Positions 8,215 through 16,412 of a stretch of 53,195 nucleotides of DNA are shown in pieces; positions within the stretch are counted from its first letter, which is position 1; each line of letters starts with the position of its first letter. Made by a program: the position numbers and the translations under genes. The notes beneath the pieces were generated by a model. It ran no database searches. It was given only the letters and a program-made list of their open reading frames with translations, and had not been told where the DNA came from. Origin of the DNA: Terriglobales bacterium (GTDB lineage Bacteria; Acidobacteriota; Terriglobia; Terriglobales; Acidobacteriaceae); NCBI GenBank assembly GCA_015655585.1, contig JAATEV010000084.1, positions 1-53,195 of the forward strand, in the 5' to 3' direction.

Positions 8215-9977
8215 TCCCTTACGTCCTGGCATCCGCAGGCTCGGCCCTGGCCAATCACCTCTGGCAATCCACCGTCTTCGTCGCAGCCGTATGGCTCATG
8301 ACGCTTCTCCTTCGCAGAAACCACGCCCGCATCCGCTATGCTCTCTGGTTCGCCGCGTCGCTCAAATTCCTTCTTCCCTTCTCTCTCCTCATCTCCCTCG
8401 GCACGCTCCTTCCTCAGCCGCAGCGCATCGCCACGCCCTCGCAACAGACGATGTACACCGCCATCGACACCGTAGGCCAACCCTTCTCCAACCTCACCCC
8501 AACCATCCCACCCACCCTAACGCCATCCTCTCCAAAAACACCCATCCTCCCGCTGGCACTCACAGCAGCATGGCTCTGCGGAGCCGCCCTTCTACTCCTC
8601 ATCTGGTCCATACGCTGGCATCAACTCTCCGCAACCCTTCGCATCTCCACGCCAAGCCATCACGGACGCGAACACGACATCCTCCGCCGCCTCGAACAAC
8701 AAACCAGCATCCGCAAACCCATCACCCTCAAGCTCTCAAAAGACCCCATCGAGCCCGGCATCGCCGGAATCCTCCACCCCACGCTCCTCTGGCCCGAGCG
8801 CCTTTCCGACCACCTCGAAGACCGTCACATCGAAGCCATCATCGCCCACGAGCTCATCCACGTCCGCCGCCGCGACAACCTCACCGCCGCCCTCCACATG
8901 CTCGTCGGAGCCCTCTTCTGGTTCCACCCACTCGTATGGTGGATCGAAAAGCGAATGCTCGAAGAGCGCGAGCGATCCTGTGACGAAGCCGTAGTCCAGA
9001 TGGGCAGCAAACCCGGCACCTACGCCGAAAGCCTATTAAAAGCCTGCCGCTTCTGCCTCGAATCCCCACTCCCCTGCGTCTCCGGCATCACCGGCTCCGA
9101 CCTAAGCCTCAGAGTCCACTCCATCATGTCTCTGCGGTTGGAACGTCTAAGCCTCGCGAAAAAACTGCTGTTGACAGCAGCGGTCATCTTCGCAGCGGCA
9201 GTCCCGATCCTGTTCGGACAGATCGGAGGAACTATAGACACAACACTGAATTCCAACCTTAAGTTCGAGGTTGCAACCATCAAACCCAGCGGTTCGACCA
9301 ATGGAGTAGATCATGACCTCCACATCGATTCCACAGCCGGTCGGTTAACCATGACGGCCACAGTCCAGTGGATGACCTGCTATGCCTACAACATCGGGCC
9401 TCGACACTGTACGGGAGGACCGGACTGGACCGGCTCCGACCTCTTCGACATCGTTGCAAAGGTAGATGCGGAGCAAGCTGCCGCAATCAATAAAATGCCA
9501 CACGAGCAGCAGAATCACGAGTACCGTCTGATGCTGCGATCGCTCCTGAACGACCGTTTCAAGTTGCAGGTCGAGCAGGATACAAAAGAATTGCCGATCT
9601 ATGAACTGGTAGTGGCTAAAGGTGGGCCGAAGCTGACTCCCGCCATCTCGATTGAAAAAGAGAAGGGATCATCATCGATGAGCAGTTCTTCGAATCGGAC
9701 AACAAGTAAGTTGACGGCCAAAAACGCAACCATGGAAAGGCTCGCCGCCCATCTGGGCGAACAATCGAGTATCGAAAGAATGGTTGTGGATCGAACCGGT
9801 CTCAAGGATAGCTACGACTTCGATCTGACATGGCAGCGGGAAGAGATGCAATCCGACACCTCCGGCCCTTCCATCTTCTCCGCTTTGCAGGAGCAACTCG
9901 GCCTGAAGCTCCAGGCTACAAAAGCCCCTGTAAATCTCCTCGTCATCGACCACATCGAGCGCCCCACCGCCAACTAG
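8211..9977 (+). CDS. BlaR1-like M56 metallopeptidase fused to a TIGR03435 domain
   Basis: 588 residues. Membrane segments at about 10-35, 41-67 and 113-136 precede a cytoplasmic M56 peptidase domain with zinc motif HELIH (213-217) and the downstream E..CDE motif (Glu254, Cys257-Asp258), so the peptidase looks active. A fourth membrane segment at about 315-337 leads to an outside domain (350-588) of the TIGR03435 soil-associated family: FEVATIKPS, GGPDW, LRSLLNDRFKLQ, LPIYELVVAKGGPKL, and the end VIDHIERPTAN. In true BlaR1 this outside position holds the penicillin-binding sensor; here TIGR03435 replaces it. The protein is therefore probably a membrane signal transducer that senses an unknown ligand and relieves BlaI repression. 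The sensor part has a lower C content than the peptidase part, hinting at a different history. Confidence 0.92.
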   Translation: MIPYVLASAGSALANHLWQSTVFVAAVWLMTLLLRRNHARIRYALWFAASLKFLLPFSLLISLGTLLPQPQRIATPSQQTMYTAIDTVGQPFSNLTPTIPPTLTPSSPKTPILPLALTAAWLCGAALLLLIWSIRWHQLSATLRISTPSHHGREHDILRRLEQQTSIRKPITLKLSKDPIEPGIAGILHPTLLWPERLSDHLEDRHIEAIIAHELIHVRRRDNLTAALHMLVGALFWFHPLVWWIEKRMLEERERSCDEAVVQMGSKPGTYAESLLKACRFCLESPLPCVSGITGSDLSLRVHSIMSLRLERLSLAKKLLLTAAVIFAAAVPILFGQIGGTIDTTLNSNLKFEVATIKPSGSTNGVDHDLHIDSTAGRLTMTATVQWMTCYAYNIGPRHCTGGPDWTGSDLFDIVAKVDAEQAAAINKMPHEQQNHEYRLMLRSLLNDRFKLQVEQDTKELPIYELVVAKGGPKLTPAISIEKEKGSSSMSSSSNRTTSKLTAKNATMERLAAHLGEQSSIERMVVDRTGLKDSYDFDLTWQREEMQSDTSGPSIFSALQEQLGLKLQATKAPVNLLVIDHIERPTAN

Positions 9978-9995
9978 CCGACAAGCGAGCAAACA

Positions 9996-10979
9996 ATGAT
10001 CAAACCCTCCAATACCTCTCTACTGACGAAGGCCCATCGCCTCTGCCTAAGCTCGCCACTCTTCTGCGTCTCCGGCATCACCGGCTCCGACCTAAATCAA
10101 CGAGTCCGCACCATCATGTCTCTTCAACTTGAGAAATTAGGCACTGCAAAAAAACTTCTACTGACCACAACAATCATTTCAGCCCTGACAGTCCCGATCC
10201 TTTTCGGACAAATCAGCGCAAGCATACACGCACAAGCTGCAACAACAGGCCCTCTCCCACAGTTTGAGGTTGCAACGATCAAGCCCAATCTCTCGACCGA
10301 TAGGGGAATCGACTACATCCTCGACCCCAATGCTGGTCGTCTCGCCCTGACCGCGACAGTCCAGTGGATGGCATGTTACGCATACGATATCAAGCCGCAG
10401 TATTACTGCTCCGGAGGACCAGACTGGACCCGCACCCAGCGCTTTGACATCCTCGCAAAGGTAGATCAAACACGGATCGCGGCAATAAAGAAAATGCCTG
10501 AAAAGCAGCAGGACGCCGAGTATCGGCTGATGCTGCGCTCCCTTCTGACAGACAGATTTAAATTACAGATAAAGCGCGAGACGAAAGAGATGCCGATCTA
10601 CGCTCTCGTAGTAGCGAAAAATGGGCCAAAGCTTACCCCGGCTGTCGTGAACCAGCCCGATCAAGGCCCGTCTGTGCACAGCTCGTCAGATGGCTCAATG
10701 CTTAAGTTGATAGCTAAGAACGAACCCATGGATGGCATAGCTGCCACATTAGAAGAACAGTCAAACATTCAAAGAATGGTGATCAATAAAACAGGTCTGC
10801 ATGGCGGTTACGACTTTGAACTGACATGGCAACGCGAAGATCCGACAACAGATACCGCGATTTCGGGCCTTTCTATCTTCACCGCATTACAAGAGCAGTT
10901 AGGTCTGAAACTCGAGCCTCAAAAAGGACCAGCCGATGTCCTCGTCATCGACCACATCGAAAAACCCTCCGCAAACTAG
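9996..10979 (+). CDS. TIGR03435-family protein with remnant of M56 domain (tandem duplicate 1)
   Basis: 327 residues. The first part (about 20-75) copies the end of the M56 domain plus the fourth membrane segment of the upstream gene: CVSGITGSDLNQRVRTIMSL, then AKKLLLTTTIISALTVPILFGQ. No zinc motif or earlier membrane segments are present. The rest is a full TIGR03435 domain (FEVATIKPN, GGPDWTRTQRFDILAKVD, LTDRFKLQIKRETKEMPIYALVV, VIDHIEKPSAN). It lies 18 bp after the previous stop and is clearly co-transcribed. It should be anchored by one membrane helix with the domain outside. Translation may instead start at the internal ATG of MSLQLEKL. Role unknown; a co-sensor, decoy or ligand-binding partner is possible. 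Confidence 0.88.
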   Translation: MIKPSNTSLLTKAHRLCLSSPLFCVSGITGSDLNQRVRTIMSLQLEKLGTAKKLLLTTTIISALTVPILFGQISASIHAQAATTGPLPQFEVATIKPNLSTDRGIDYILDPNAGRLALTATVQWMACYAYDIKPQYYCSGGPDWTRTQRFDILAKVDQTRIAAIKKMPEKQQDAEYRLMLRSLLTDRFKLQIKRETKEMPIYALVVAKNGPKLTPAVVNQPDQGPSVHSSSDGSMLKLIAKNEPMDGIAATLEEQSNIQRMVINKTGLHGGYDFELTWQREDPTTDTAISGLSIFTALQEQLGLKLEPQKGPADVLVIDHIEKPSAN

Positions 10980-10997
10980 CCCACAAGAGAGCAACCT

Positions 10998-11957
10998 ATG
11001 ACCACCCCAATCAAAATCTCTCTACTCACAAAAGTCCTGAAGCCACGCCTCTTCTGCGTCTCCGGCATCACCGGCTCCAACCTCAACCAACGAGTCCGCA
11101 CCATCATGTCCCCCCGCCGAGAAAGATTGAGCACACCAAAGCGCCTGCTTCTCCTCACAGCAGTCATCGCAACCGCGCTCCTTCCGCTCACATTCGGACA
11201 GATAGATGCAAGCGTACAGGCACAAGTAGCGGCCACAGATGCCCACCCGGCGTTTGAAGCGGCCACCATCAAACCCGGAACCCCGCGAACGGGGTATGCA
11301 TATGGGACTTCAGGCGGAGCCCCCGGAGGACAGTTCCATATCACGAATATGCCTCTAAAGCAGTGGGTAGAGCTAGGACTGTCCATCCCGGACTATGCTC
11401 TAAAAGCCCCCTCCTGGCTCGATACAGCCAGATTCGACCTCAACGCAAGAATGCCCATCTACAAAGGTCGCCCCCCCACCCCCGAAATGATGAAGGCGCT
11501 CCTGATCGAGCGATTCGGTTTGAAGTGGCACGAGGAGACCCAGGTCCTCCCCGGCTATGAGTTGGTTCCCGATAAGAAGGTTCTGGTCAAGCCTACGGGG
11601 CTGCTGGAACAACTGAACAGTCATGGAATGGGTTGGGGGCCTACGCTGATCAATGGCAAAAATTTGACGATGTCAGAACTTGCGGAGACGACGGAAAAAG
11701 TACTAGGAAAGCCAGTGGTAGACGCAACCCATCTTTCCGGAAAATACGATATCGACTTGAGATGGCGTGCGCTTGACAATGCTGAACTGGAACAACAGAG
11801 GCACTATGGGAAGCAATATGGATTCGATGTAGATAGCCTTCCTTCCACAGTATTTTCCGCGATGCAGGAGAAGTTAGGGCTGCGCCTTCAAAGCGCCAAA
11901 GTCCCAACAAAGATCATCGTCATAGACAGCATCAATCGCCAACCGACCGAGAACTGA
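10998..11957 (+). CDS. TIGR03435-family protein with remnant of M56 domain (tandem duplicate 2)
   Basis: 319 residues. The leader again repeats the M56-end motif (CVSGITGSNLNQRVRTIMS) and a single membrane segment (KRLLLLTAVIATALLPLTFGQ). The TIGR03435 domain is much more diverged than in the first duplicate: FEAATIKPG, QFHITNMPLKQWVELG, APSWLDTARFDLNARM, ALLIERFGLKWHEETQVLPGYEL, ending IVIDSINRQPTEN. The gap to the previous stop is again 18 bp with related bases, as expected from stepwise tandem duplication. Between this copy and the previous one a 63-base leader stretch differs at only four positions while the outer domains differ widely. The alternative start at the ATG of MSPRRERL cannot be excluded. 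Confidence 0.87.
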   Translation: MTTPIKISLLTKVLKPRLFCVSGITGSNLNQRVRTIMSPRRERLSTPKRLLLLTAVIATALLPLTFGQIDASVQAQVAATDAHPAFEAATIKPGTPRTGYAYGTSGGAPGGQFHITNMPLKQWVELGLSIPDYALKAPSWLDTARFDLNARMPIYKGRPPTPEMMKALLIERFGLKWHEETQVLPGYELVPDKKVLVKPTGLLEQLNSHGMGWGPTLINGKNLTMSELAETTEKVLGKPVVDATHLSGKYDIDLRWRALDNAELEQQRHYGKQYGFDVDSLPSTVFSAMQEKLGLRLQSAKVPTKIIVIDSINRQPTEN

Positions 11958-12266
11958 TGCTCCCACGACTAGATTCAAGGAGAAGCTTCAAGAAGTTCTC
12001 AACCTTTGGTTTGTCATTCCCGCAGGGAATCTGCGTTTGCGTAGATGCAAGGAGTAGCCTCAAGAAGCTGTCAACCCCCACATCCCGGCGACCCCTCGCA
12101 CCCCAACAACTTACGAATGGCACATTTCCCCACCGAATTCCTTATACTTAAAACAGAAGCAAAAAGGGGAAAAGACCCACCCCGCGCACCAGAAAAGCGC
12201 GCGTCGAAGTCCGACCATAAAGCTTCTAAAATGAATACTTTGCGCAAGAAGAGGTAGGGTGGGGGC
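11958..12266. repeat. Intergenic region with GTCATTCCCGCAGGGA repeat fragments
   Basis: About 310 bases without a convincing gene. Two related segments, TCAAGGAGAAGCTTCAAGAAG (11977 onward) and GCAAGGAGTAGCCTCAAGAAG (about 12047), frame a GTCATTCCCGCAGGGAATC piece at 12013. The GTCATTCC..AA..CTGCGTTTGC element occurs again at about 21966, so this is a dispersed repeat. The last 100 bases lead into pdxT. Confidence 0.6.
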
Positions 12267-12887
12267 ATGTCCGTATCATCGTCTGAATCACCGAATCACC
12301 ACAATCTGACCATCGGCATCCTCGCCCTTCAGGGAGCCTACGAGGCCCACGCCAAAACCCTGGCCACCCTCGGCGCCACCACCAGACTCATCCGCACCCC
12401 CGAAGACCTCGAAGGCCCGGAAAAAATCGACGGCCTCATTATTCCCGGCGGCGAGTCCACTACCATGCTCAAATTTCTTGAGCGCAATCACTTCCTCGAC
12501 ACCCTCCAGCGCTTCGTCCGCACCACCCCCACCTTCGGCACCTGCGCCGGAGCCATCCTCCTCGCCAAAGACGTCCAGCACCCAGCCCAGACCTCCCTCG
12601 GCGCGCTAGACATCACCATCGAGCGCAACGCCTACGGCCGCCAGATCGACTCCTCCATCCTCACCGAGCCCACCTCCCTGCCCGGCGGCCCTCTCGAAAT
12701 GGTCTTCATCCGAGCCCCCCGCATCACCCGCACCGGCCCCGCCGTCGAAACCCTCGCCACCCGCAACGGCTTCCCCGTCCTCGTCCGCCAGGGCCACCTC
12801 CTCGCCGCCACCTTCCACCCCGAGCTAAGTCAGGACACCCGCGTCCACCAATATTTCCTCGACTTAATCAAAACTCCAGGCGCATGA
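12267..12887 (+). CDS. pdxT: Pyridoxal 5'-phosphate synthase glutaminase subunit PdxT
   Basis: PdxT is the class I glutamine amidotransferase that releases ammonia from glutamine and channels it to PdxS. The 206-residue protein has GGEST (61-65), nucleophile Cys93 in GTCAGA, RNAYGRQ, FIRAPRI, and the catalytic His184 and Glu186 in TFHPELS, so all parts are present. Start ATG is preceded by GGTGGGGG. It stands alone here, flanked by repeats, while pdxS is about 11 kb upstream on the same strand; both proteins should still assemble after translation. Confidence 0.97.
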   Translation: MSVSSSESPNHHNLTIGILALQGAYEAHAKTLATLGATTRLIRTPEDLEGPEKIDGLIIPGGESTTMLKFLERNHFLDTLQRFVRTTPTFGTCAGAILLAKDVQHPAQTSLGALDITIERNAYGRQIDSSILTEPTSLPGGPLEMVFIRAPRITRTGPAVETLATRNGFPVLVRQGHLLAATFHPELSQDTRVHQYFLDLIKTPGA

Positions 12888-12935
12888 CCCTCTATAGAAG
12901 TACGAGGCTTCAGGACTTCTGTTCTTAAGGATTAG

Positions 12936-13000
12936 CGTGGGGCTTTAGCCCCACGAAAAATAAACCGCAATACAAGGGGCTTCAGCCCCGGGTCTTTTTC
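12936..13000. repeat. GGGGCTTTAGCCCC hairpin repeats
   Basis: CGTGGGGC-TTTA-GCCCCACG (12936-12955) is a perfect 8-bp stem, followed at about 12979 by GGGGC-TTCA-GCCCC. Both belong to the GGCTTTAGCC stem family also seen at 2132, 16957 and 22009. Either could act as a weak terminator after pdxT, but the poly-T run lies on the wrong side of the first. Confidence 0.65.
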
Positions 13001-13071
13001 TGCCAGGCCAACAGCCTCCTTAGACACAACCAGCTCTCGGCACAGCCACGCAAAGCAGTATCCTTAAACGC

Positions 13072-13827
13072 GTGATCCTCGCCAGCGCGCCGACCGCCAC
13101 CTCACCCTCCGCCTTCTGGTATCTCCCCATCGACGCCGCGGCCCACGGCCCCGCGCTCGACCACCATCTCCTCCTCAATCTCTGGATAGCCCTCGCCCTC
13201 CTGACCCTCGCTCACCTCATCCTCTTCACAGGCCTGATCCTCCGCCTCCGTTCCGAACCCACTCACATCGGCCGCATAGAATACCTTCCCCTGGCCATCA
13301 TCACCACTCTCTTCATCGCCCTAGCCGTCCGAGCCGAAAGCCTCTGGGCCGCCAACCGCTACACCGGCCCCAGCCGCACCGCCCTCCAGATAGAGGTAAC
13401 CGGCGTCCAGTTCGCCTGGTACTTCCGCTATCCCGGCCCCGACGCCACCTTCGGCGTCACCCGCCCCCAGCTAGTCTCCGCCGCCGAAGCCAACCCCCTC
13501 GGCATCGACCCCGCCGATCCCCACTCCATCGACGACCGCGTAACCTCCAAACTAGTCCTCCCCGCCAACCGCGAGATCGACCTCACACTCCGCTCCCAAG
13601 ACGTCATCCACGGCCTCTCCATCCCCGAGCTACGCCTCAAGCAGAACGCCATCCCCGGCCAAACCGTCCACCTCCACTTCACCGCCACCACCCCCGGCAC
13701 CTACGCCCTCCTCTGCACCCAGCTCTGCGGCCTCGGACACTTCCGCATGAACGCCACCGTCCAGGTGGTCCCCTGGGGCGACTACATAGGCTGGTTAGCC
13801 TCGCAACCCACCGAGGCCCACCAGTGA
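13072..13827 (+). CDS. coxB: Cytochrome c oxidase subunit II
   Basis: 251 residues from a GTG start. Two N-terminal membrane helices (about 34-58 and 70-88) anchor a periplasmic cupredoxin domain holding the CuA centre that takes electrons from cytochrome c. CuA ligands His180 (DVIHG), Cys215, Cys219, His223 and Met226 (CTQLCGLGHFRM) are all present; the usual Glu between the two cysteines is Gln217. No C-terminal haem-binding CXXCH is present, so it is not a caa3-type fusion. It overlaps coxA by GTGA and heads the cox operon. Confidence 0.95.
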   Translation: MILASAPTATSPSAFWYLPIDAAAHGPALDHHLLLNLWIALALLTLAHLILFTGLILRLRSEPTHIGRIEYLPLAIITTLFIALAVRAESLWAANRYTGPSRTALQIEVTGVQFAWYFRYPGPDATFGVTRPQLVSAAEANPLGIDPADPHSIDDRVTSKLVLPANREIDLTLRSQDVIHGLSIPELRLKQNAIPGQTVHLHFTATTPGTYALLCTQLCGLGHFRMNATVQVVPWGDYIGWLASQPTEAHQ

Positions 13828-15608
13828 CCCTCCCCAATCAGCAAGTCCTAAGCCCGAAACTCTACACCCGACTCTTCACCACCGACCACCGCATCATCGG
13901 CCTCCAATACCTCGCCCTCGCCCTCTTTTCCGTAACCATCGGAACCCTTCTCTCGCTAGTCATGCGAATCCACCTCGTCTGGCCCACATGGCCGCTCCCC
14001 CTGCACGGGCTCATCCTGCCCGAAGACTACCTCGCCGTAGTCACCCTCCACGGCACCATCATGCTCTTCTTCGTCCTCACCACCGCGCCGCAGGCAGGCT
14101 TCGGCAACCTCATCCTCCCCTCGCAGCTAGGCGCACGCCACATGGCCTTCCCTGTCCTGAACGCCCTAAGCTTCTGGACCACCGCCGCAGCCCTCATCAC
14201 TCTCCTAAGCTCCCCCCTCGTCCCCAACGGAGCCGCCATCTCCGGCTGGACAGCCTACCCACCCCTAAGCGCCGTAGCCGCCGCCGGTCCCGGCCAGGGA
14301 CTCGGCATGGATCTCTGGCTCGTCAGCATCTCCCTCTTCGCCCTCGCCTCCACCGCCAGCTCCATCAATATCCTCACCACCATCATCCGCAACCGCTGCC
14401 CCGGCCTCACCTGGGACCGCCTCCCCCTCACCGTCTGGGGATGGTTCACCGCCGCTCTCCTCAGCCTCATCGCCTTCTCCGTCCTCCTCGCCGCCCTTCT
14501 TCTCCTCTTCTGCGACCGCCACTGCGGAACCGGCTTCTTCGTCCCCACCGGCGACCTCGTCAACGGAGTCCTCCACCGCGGAGCCAACGGCAGCCCCCTC
14601 CTCTGGCTCCATCTCTTCTGGTTCTTCGGACACCCCGAGGTCTACATCGCCATCCTTCCCGGCATGGGACTCACCTCCATGCTCCTCGCCAACTTCTCCC
14701 GCCGCCGCCCCTTCGCCTACCGCACCATGATCTACACCACCCTCCTCATCGGCCTTCTCGGCCTCCTCGTCTGGGGACACCACATGTTCGTCTCCGGCCT
14801 CAATCCCTTCGCCAGCTCCGCCTTCTCCGTCTCCTCCATCGCCATCGCCATCCCCGCCACCGCCAAAGTCCTCAGTTGGCTCGCCACCATCTGGCGCGCC
14901 AAGCCCCAATACACCACCGCAATGCTCTTCTCCCTCGGCTTCGTCTCCCTCTTCATCGCCGGAGGCCTCACCGGTCCCATCCTCGCCCAGCCAATTCTGG
15001 ATCAGTACCTCAACAACACTCTCTTCGTAGTAGCCCACTTCCACCTCATCATGGCTATGGCCGGAGTCTTCGGCCTCTTCGCCGCCACCTACTACTGGTT
15101 TCCGCAAATCTCCGCCGCCCTCGGCAAACCCAACCTCATCCTCTCCGAATCCCTCGGCCGCTGGCACTTCTGGATCACCATCCTCGCCGCCTACGCCGTC
15201 TTCCTCCCCATGCACCTCTCCGGACTAGCCGGAGAACCCCGCCACTACGCCCAGCTCACCACCGGCTCCCTCACCCCCACCACTGCCCTCCTCGCCCGCA
15301 CCATCCCCGCCAATCTCCACACCACCTACAGCGCCTTCGTCCTCGCCGCCGCCCAGCTCCTCTTCTTCTATAACCTCGTCCGAACCCTCCTCCGCGGAAC
15401 CCCTGCCCCTGAGAATCCCTGGCAATCCACCACCCTCGAATGGCACCCTCAATTCACGAATCCTTTTTTCCCACTTCCCGCATCAGATGAGGAGACAGAA
15501 AAAATCATCGTCTACCGTGATCCCTGTCACTATCACGCACCCCCCAGCGGAACTATATTTATCCCTCAATGGATGCCCGACGCCTCCATCGATCCCAAAC
15601 CGGAGTAA
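13824..15608 (+). CDS. coxA: Cytochrome c oxidase subunit I, with His in place of the D-channel Asp
   Basis: 594 residues, 12 or more membrane helices, the catalytic haem-copper subunit that reduces oxygen to water and pumps protons. Haem a ligands His76 (TLHGT) and His407, haem a3 ligand His405 (AHFHL), CuB ligands His270, His319 and His320 (WGHHMF), the Tyr274 cross-link in HPEVY, Glu272, and K-channel Lys348 (PATAKVL) are visible. The D-channel entry motif, usually G-A-x-D-M-A-F-P, reads GARHMAFP: Asp is replaced by His106, and the second Asn of the asparagine gate is Ala. GTG start overlaps the coxB stop. The C-terminal PWQSTTLEW is typical of the family. Confidence 0.96.
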   Translation: MTLPNQQVLSPKLYTRLFTTDHRIIGLQYLALALFSVTIGTLLSLVMRIHLVWPTWPLPLHGLILPEDYLAVVTLHGTIMLFFVLTTAPQAGFGNLILPSQLGARHMAFPVLNALSFWTTAAALITLLSSPLVPNGAAISGWTAYPPLSAVAAAGPGQGLGMDLWLVSISLFALASTASSINILTTIIRNRCPGLTWDRLPLTVWGWFTAALLSLIAFSVLLAALLLLFCDRHCGTGFFVPTGDLVNGVLHRGANGSPLLWLHLFWFFGHPEVYIAILPGMGLTSMLLANFSRRRPFAYRTMIYTTLLIGLLGLLVWGHHMFVSGLNPFASSAFSVSSIAIAIPATAKVLSWLATIWRAKPQYTTAMLFSLGFVSLFIAGGLTGPILAQPILDQYLNNTLFVVAHFHLIMAMAGVFGLFAATYYWFPQISAALGKPNLILSESLGRWHFWITILAAYAVFLPMHLSGLAGEPRHYAQLTTGSLTPTTALLARTIPANLHTTYSAFVLAAAQLLFFYNLVRTLLRGTPAPENPWQSTTLEWHPQFTNPFFPLPASDEETEKIIVYRDPCHYHAPPSGTIFIPQWMPDASIDPKPE

Positions 15609-15641
15609 TCTGTCCACAGCCCCGTCGCTAGAAGGCCATCC

Positions 15642-16412
15642 ATGCCAGCCACCGTCACCCCAAACCGAGTCGAACCCGACCGCAGGCATCACCTCGAAGA
15701 CCACGACAACGGTTCAGGACGCCGCCCACCCACCGACAAACGCACCGGCGGCGGCGGTGACAATGACAACTGGGATCGATCCCGCGGCAACTACGGCCCC
15801 CGCGAACGCCTCCGCCGCGCCCGCATGGGCGTCTTCTTCGCCATCGCCAGCGACCTGATGTTCTTCGTCGCTATCGTCAGCACCTTCTTCGTCAACCAGT
15901 CCACCGGCCACATCAACGTCTACAACCAGTACGTCAACGACTGGACCCCAACCGCCGTCCCCCGCATCCTCTGGTTCAACACCCTCGTCCTCCTCATCAG
16001 CTCCCTCACCATGGAAATGGCCCGCCGCCAGATGTTCCGCGAGCACGACGCCATGGACGAGTGGCTAGGCCTCGGCAAACCCATCACCCGCCGCACCATC
16101 CCCTGGCTCATCGCGACCATCATCCTCGGTCTCGCCTTTCTAGCGGGTCAATGGACCGCCTGGCGTCAACTCGCCGCGCAGCACGTCTTCTTCCGCACCA
16201 ACCAGAGCAGCCACTTCTTCTACCTCATCACCGGCGTCCACGCCGTCCACCTCTTCTTAGGCATAGCGATCCTCATCGCCGCCTTCACCGGCCTCTACCT
16301 CTCCCGCCAACTGGAAACCCGCCAGATCATCGTAGACAGCGCCTCCTGGTACTGGCACGCCATGGGCCTGCTCTGGATCTTCCTCTTCGCCCTGCTGGCC
16401 TTCTGCCAATGA
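15642..16412 (+). CDS. coxC: Cytochrome c oxidase subunit III
   Basis: 256 residues. A charged, Gly/Asp/Arg-rich N-terminus (1-60) is followed by five membrane helices of the COX3 family; typical pieces are RMGVFFAIASDLMFFVA, SSHFFYLITGVHAVHLFLG and SASWYWHAMGLLWIFLF. Subunit III stabilises the oxidase and supports proton uptake. It lies 33 bp after coxA with AGAAGG before its ATG, and its stop overlaps the next start by ATGA, so the four genes are one operon. No fused subunit IV segment is visible. Confidence 0.95.
   Translation: MPATVTPNRVEPDRRHHLEDHDNGSGRRPPTDKRTGGGGDNDNWDRSRGNYGPRERLRRARMGVFFAIASDLMFFVAIVSTFFVNQSTGHINVYNQYVNDWTPTAVPRILWFNTLVLLISSLTMEMARRQMFREHDAMDEWLGLGKPITRRTIPWLIATIILGLAFLAGQWTAWRQLAAQHVFFRTNQSSHFFYLITGVHAVHLFLGIAILIAAFTGLYLSRQLETRQIIVDSASWYWHAMGLLWIFLFALLAFCQ

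Noticed and set aside
12045..12268. Short frames on both strands before pdxT
   Set aside because: Overlap repeat fragments, lack ribosome sites and known motifs.
14265..15215. 316-codon leftward frame opposite coxA
   Set aside because: Almost only Glu, Gly, Asp and Ala, an antisense shadow of a C-rich membrane protein gene.
16061..16408. Upstream extension of the small cox-operon protein
   Set aside because: Arg/Pro/His-rich frame-shifted reading of coxC; the ATGA-coupled start at 16409 is better.
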